From Anaerolineaceae bacterium (GTDB lineage: Bacteria > Chloroflexota > Anaerolineae > Anaerolineales > Anaerolineaceae), in the NCBI GenBank assembly GCA_019429225.1, contig JAHYJK010000001.1, positions 1 to 64,000 of the forward strand: a stretch of 64,000 bases of DNA, read 5' to 3'. Position 1 is the first letter of the stretch. Each line of letters starts with the position of its first letter. The translations under genes were made by a program, and so were the position numbers. This document shows, piece after piece, positions 60,214 to 64,000 of the stretch. The notes beneath the pieces are model-generated. The model did no database searches and was not told the origin of the DNA. It saw only the letters and a list, made by a program, of their open reading frames with translations.

Positions 60214-60980
60214 TGTCCGATTTTGAAGGTAAAACTTCATTTGCTGCCAAATTAATTAATGAAGCTGACTATATTGTTGCATTAACAGGGGCAGGTATTT
60301 CTACACCTTCAGGTATTCCGGATTTTCGCACGCAAAAAACCGGTCTTTGGGAAAAGAATGATCCACTGTTGGTTGCGTCCTTGAGTACATTTCTAAATCA
60401 GCCTAAGGTTTTTTTTGATTGGTTAAAACCACTTGTCAAAGATATTTATTTTGCCAACCCGAATGCTGCACATGAATCACTGGCTAGATTAGAAAAAGAG
60501 AACAAACTTAAAGCAATCGTTACCCAGAACATTGATAATTTGCATCAAAAAGCCGGTGCAAAAAATGTTATTGAGGTACATGGATCAATTTCTGAACTAG
60601 TATGTCTCAATTGTAAGATCAAAGTTGCATTTGATGAGCATCTTGTCAACAACTTCATTGATCATTTTTTAATTCCAAAATGTGAACATTGTCAAAAGTT
60701 TTTGAAACCTTCGATTACTTTATTTGAAGAAATGCTTCCTGTTGATGCATGGGATTCTGCCTTCGACCATTTTCAAAAAGCTGACCTGGTCATCGTCATC
60801 GGTTCTTCGCTTGAGGTTTACCCGGCCAATCAACTACCCGCAATTTCTGTTTCCAATGGTGCAAAATTAATCATAAATACTTTTTCGACAACACCAATGG
60901 ACAAAGATGCTGATTTGCTGTTGCCATTTGATGTAATAGAAGTTTGGCCGAAGATTCTTCAAAAATTGAATATTAAATAA
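60213..60980 (+). CDS. cobB: Sirtuin-family NAD-dependent protein deacylase
   Basis: VALTGAGISTPSGIPDFR; VTQNIDNLHQKAG; EVHGSISELVCLNCK...CEHC; VIGSSLEVYPANQLP. Confidence 0.96.
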   Translation: MSDFEGKTSFAAKLINEADYIVALTGAGISTPSGIPDFRTQKTGLWEKNDPLLVASLSTFLNQPKVFFDWLKPLVKDIYFANPNAAHESLARLEKENKLKAIVTQNIDNLHQKAGAKNVIEVHGSISELVCLNCKIKVAFDEHLVNNFIDHFLIPKCEHCQKFLKPSITLFEEMLPVDAWDSAFDHFQKADLVIVIGSSLEVYPANQLPAISVSNGAKLIINTFSTTPMDKDADLLLPFDVIEVWPKILQKLNIK

Positions 60981-61021
60981 TCTTCAATTCATTTTTCCGG
61001 TCAGATATCAGATTCAACTTC

Positions 61022-62776
61022 TTAGAGACTTCCCTTTCGACCAAATTGTCTTTCCAGAAGATCTACCGATAAATAGATCATGGTGGGACGTCCATGGGGA
61101 CAGGTTCTCGGAGCCGCACATTGTTCCAGGTTATCTAGCAGTGTTCTTTGTTCTTCTTTAGATAAAATCTGACCACCCTTAACAGCGGCGCGCTTACAGA
61201 TCCTGGCAGCAATAATGGATTCCACCATCCCACCCAATGGTTTTTCATCATCCTCAAAATCCTCAACCACTACCCGTATGGCCTCAAGTGGATTAATTCC
61301 AATTAATAATGCCGGGATTGCCCGAACCTGAAATGTGTTTGGTCCAAACTCGCTTACTTCAAAACCTAATTTATCCAATATTTCTAATTTTTCTTGTAAT
61401 AATACTGCTTGATGTAATGGTAGCTGAACAATTTCTGGCGATAACAATGGCTGTGATGGGATCACATCACTCATTTGATTCATCATTTTTTCGAATAGAA
61501 TACGCTCATGGGCTGCATGCTGATCGATCAAATAAAGCCCATCTGGTCCTTCCGCTATAATATAGGTTGCTCCTATCTGCCCAATATGACGTAACAATGG
61601 CAAATGTTTTGGCTTTTCAAGATTTTCTTCTTTATCATCATGATCAATTACACCTTGTGATGAACGTGAAAAAACTGGCTGATCTTCTGTGTTGGTTAAC
61701 ATCGTTGCCGGAGACCACTGTGTTTCAAAATCATGGTTTACTTTAGAATCACTTTTCCAAAAAGATTGCGAAATTTCTGGCACTGGCGAATACGCTAACA
61801 ATGCTCTTCTGGCAGCTCGTTGCACCATACTGAAAACCAGTTCAGGTTTTGAAAATCTCACTTCAGCCTTGGTTGGATGAACATTTACATCCACAAAATC
61901 AGCCGGGAAATCAAGAAACAATACTGAAATTGGATAACGACCCACCATGATCATCGTGTGATATGCTTTTAATAACGCTGAATTTAAGGCCACGTCCTGA
62001 ATCCAGCGACCGTTTACAAAAAATGTTATTTCTCTTCTATTAGATCTTGTGATCGCAATCGGACTGATAAACCCATTGATGTGATATGGATGATCCTCAA
62101 ACTTCACCTCCAACATTTGCTTGGCGATTTCAACGCCATAGATTTGTGTCAGGATCTCTCGTCTATCACCATTTCCACTCGATTGAAGGAGTAATTGTCT
62201 CTCATTGTATAAATGAAATCGAATATTTGGATATGCAAGAGCTAATTTTGTTATGAGAGAACTAATTTTTTGTTTTTCAGTGATATCTGATTTTAGAAAT
62301 TTTAAACGGGCGGGAACATTAAAAAATAAATTTCGCACAATGACGGACGTTCCATCCGGACCTCCAAAACGACTTACATGAAATGCTTTTCCGTCAGTAT
62401 TTTCAAGCTTTCCACCAAGTTTCTCTTCTTTTTGTTTTGAAAGTAAAGAGAAATGAGAAACTGATGCAATGGATGCTAAAGCTTCTCCTCGAAATCCAAG
62501 GGTTTGAATCTTGAATAAATCGCTGGCTCTTTGCAATTTGCTGGTAGCATGGCGAGCAACAGCCAATTCTAACTCTTCGAATGGAATACCATTCCCATCA
62601 TCAGAAACCTCAATCAATTTTTTCCCAGCTTCACTGATTCGCACCGTTATTTGGCTTGCTCCTGCATCTATCGCATTTTCAACCAATTCCTTCACAACAG
62701 ATCCAGGTCTTTCGATCACCTCCCCTGCTGCAATCTGTGAAGCAACTTCATCTGTTAATACTTTAATTTTTCCCAT
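61022..62776 (-). CDS. mutL: DNA mismatch repair protein MutL
   Basis: IAAGEVIERPGSVVKELVENAIDAGA; DDGNGIP; TLGFRGEALASIASV; C-terminal DQHAAHERILFE and CPHGRPT motifs. Confidence 0.98.
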   Translation of the reverse strand: MGKIKVLTDEVASQIAAGEVIERPGSVVKELVENAIDAGASQITVRISEAGKKLIEVSDDGNGIPFEELELAVARHATSKLQRASDLFKIQTLGFRGEALASIASVSHFSLLSKQKEEKLGGKLENTDGKAFHVSRFGGPDGTSVIVRNLFFNVPARLKFLKSDITEKQKISSLITKLALAYPNIRFHLYNERQLLLQSSGNGDRREILTQIYGVEIAKQMLEVKFEDHPYHINGFISPIAITRSNRREITFFVNGRWIQDVALNSALLKAYHTMIMVGRYPISVLFLDFPADFVDVNVHPTKAEVRFSKPELVFSMVQRAARRALLAYSPVPEISQSFWKSDSKVNHDFETQWSPATMLTNTEDQPVFSRSSQGVIDHDDKEENLEKPKHLPLLRHIGQIGATYIIAEGPDGLYLIDQHAAHERILFEKMMNQMSDVIPSQPLLSPEIVQLPLHQAVLLQEKLEILDKLGFEVSEFGPNTFQVRAIPALLIGINPLEAIRVVVEDFEDDEKPLGGMVESIIAARICKRAAVKGGQILSKEEQRTLLDNLEQCAAPRTCPHGRPTMIYLSVDLLERQFGRKGSL

Positions 62777-62849
62777 AATTTAATCTCTTTGATCAAGTTA
62801 TTTTACATCTGATAGATGAAAGCGTCCATTTCGAGTAAAATGAAAAAGT

Positions 62850-63506
62850 ATGACTGTTGAATTACTTATTTTTGATTTAGACGACACTTTATATCCGAGT
62901 TCCTCCGGTATCTGGTCATTGATTCGTGAAAGAATTGATTCGTTCATGATCTCAAAATTAGGATACACGCATGAAAACGTTCTTTCTGCTCGAGAAAATT
63001 TCTTTCTAGAATTTGGAACAACTTTAAGAGGTTTGGAATCTGTGCATCATATCGATCCTTACGAATATTTAAAGTTTGTACACGATGTCCCAATTCATGA
63101 ATACCTGTTTCCGAATTCGCAATTGGATACAATGCTGTCCAACATTTTGCAAAGAAAAGTAATTTTCACCAATGGAGATCGGTGGCACTCAAAGCGAGTC
63201 ACAGATGCATTAAGGATTACAAACCACTTCAACGAAATTATCGATATTCTGGATGTGAGTCCTTACTGTAAACCGATGATTGAATCTTTTCAAATTGCGT
63301 TGGAAAAACTAAATGTCTCTAACGCTCAAAATATCCTGATACTGGATGATAATATCCGGAATATTCAAATGGCTGAGAAACTTGGCTTGCAAACAGTATG
63401 GGTAACAGAAAATAATCATTTTCAAAATTATGAAGGAAAGCAAATCAAGAAAGTAGAAGATTTGCTAAACATATACCCGGAAATTGCTTTAGGAAAGGTG
63501 AACTAG
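62850..63506 (+). CDS. HAD-superfamily hydrolase, pyrimidine 5'-nucleotidase-like
   Basis: LLIFDLDDTLYPSSSGIW; KVIFTNGDRWHSKRV; NILILDDNIRNIQMAEKLGLQTVWV. Confidence 0.93.
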   Translation: MTVELLIFDLDDTLYPSSSGIWSLIRERIDSFMISKLGYTHENVLSARENFFLEFGTTLRGLESVHHIDPYEYLKFVHDVPIHEYLFPNSQLDTMLSNILQRKVIFTNGDRWHSKRVTDALRITNHFNEIIDILDVSPYCKPMIESFQIALEKLNVSNAQNILILDDNIRNIQMAEKLGLQTVWVTENNHFQNYEGKQIKKVEDLLNIYPEIALGKVN

Positions 63507-63746
63507 ATGGAATTATCTACATATAAAGAGCTTTTTCTCATCTTGTTCATAGTAATGGTATTAGCCACAAATGTGTGGTTATTTTCATCTATAAAAAAAA
63601 ATAAATCCGAAAGTTCTTTTCATATCCTCAAAAAATCAGCTGATACACTGCGTGATCCATTCAAAAAAGAAAATAAGGATTTAGAAGAACTTTCATTACT
63701 GGTAAAAAATATTAAAAACGAAACTATAAATAAGGAGAATTTATGA
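63507..63746 (+). CDS. Small single-TM membrane protein
   Basis: 79 aa, N-terminal hydrophobic segment ELFLILFIVMVLATNVWLFSSI then charged tail; starts immediately after the HAD gene stop and overlaps the next ATG (ATGA). Confidence 0.65.
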   Translation: MELSTYKELFLILFIVMVLATNVWLFSSIKKNKSESSFHILKKSADTLRDPFKKENKDLEELSLLVKNIKNETINKENL

Positions 63747-64000
63747 ACTCCAGTCCCTGGAAATTTATGCTGCTGGTTATTGCCCTGATCATAATCGTAT
63801 TTGGTTCTTTTTCAGGAGGATTCCTGGTTGGACAGGCATTTCCTTTATTGAATCAAAACAAAACCACCGCAACAACTACTGCACTCACAAATTCAACATT
63901 TTCTACCTCTTCTTCAGAGGAATTGGATACACTGTTCCAGCCCTTTTGGGAAACCTGGAATTATGTAAATGATCAATATGTAGATCAACCTGTTGATCAA
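63743..64000 (+). CDS. Probable S41-family C-terminal processing protease, N-terminus only (truncated by window end)
   Basis: N-terminal TM then LDTLFQPFWETWNYVNDQYVDQPVDQ, typical of the N-terminal region of CtpA-type S41 proteases; GGAG ribosome-binding site before ATG 63743. Confidence 0.7.
   Translation, partial: MNSSPWKFMLLVIALIIIVFGSFSGGFLVGQAFPLLNQNKTTATTTALTNSTFSTSSSEELDTLFQPFWETWNYVNDQYVDQPVDQ

Noticed and set aside
60213-60980. Sirtuin as a defence (Thoeris/SIR2-type) component
   Set aside because: Sequence is a standard zinc-binding CobB-type deacylase with CxxC pairs and no TIR, Argonaute, HerA or other defence partner nearby.

Overview
The window is a single AT-rich bacterial chromosomal segment. 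Protein content points to the Chloroflexota, probably Anaerolineae-like: Chlor_Arch_YYY/DUF2298 membrane protein, NBR1-Ig-like lipoprotein, Thr/Pro-rich exported proteins, DUF5679-TopA, and a bacterial mevalonate kinase + isopentenyl phosphate kinase pair. It is densely coding and mostly housekeeping: rpoC, cmk, lepA, tlyA, dgt, greA, topA, manC, dprA, rimM, khpA, rpsP, ffh, queG, tilS, mutL, cobB/sirtuin and one tRNA-Leu(CAG). Interspersed blocks are: (i) a membrane glycosyltransferase / envelope-glycan cluster (about 11.5-24.8 kb), (ii) a polyprenyl/isoprenoid block (DPPR-synthase-like UbiA, mvk, ipk; 27.6-30.2 kb), (iii) a run of exported proteins (two M23 peptidases, a TolB-like beta-propeller, an NBR1-Ig-like lipoprotein; 43.2-48.1 kb), and (iv) a partner-switching module (STAS, RsbW-like, multi-GAF RsbU-like; 50.1-54.7 kb). 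I found no CRISPR array, prophage, transposon or recognisable defence island. The best leads are a tyrosine-recombinase-fold protein that appears to have lost most catalytic residues including the Tyr, a large insertion in RpoC plus absence of an adjacent rpoB, the alternative-mevalonate signature, a giant GT-C/YYY fusion, a receiver domain fused to a degenerate CpaE-like ATPase, and a perfect GC-rich hairpin inside the rimM coding sequence. All functional calls come from motif and family recognition by eye; no searches were run.
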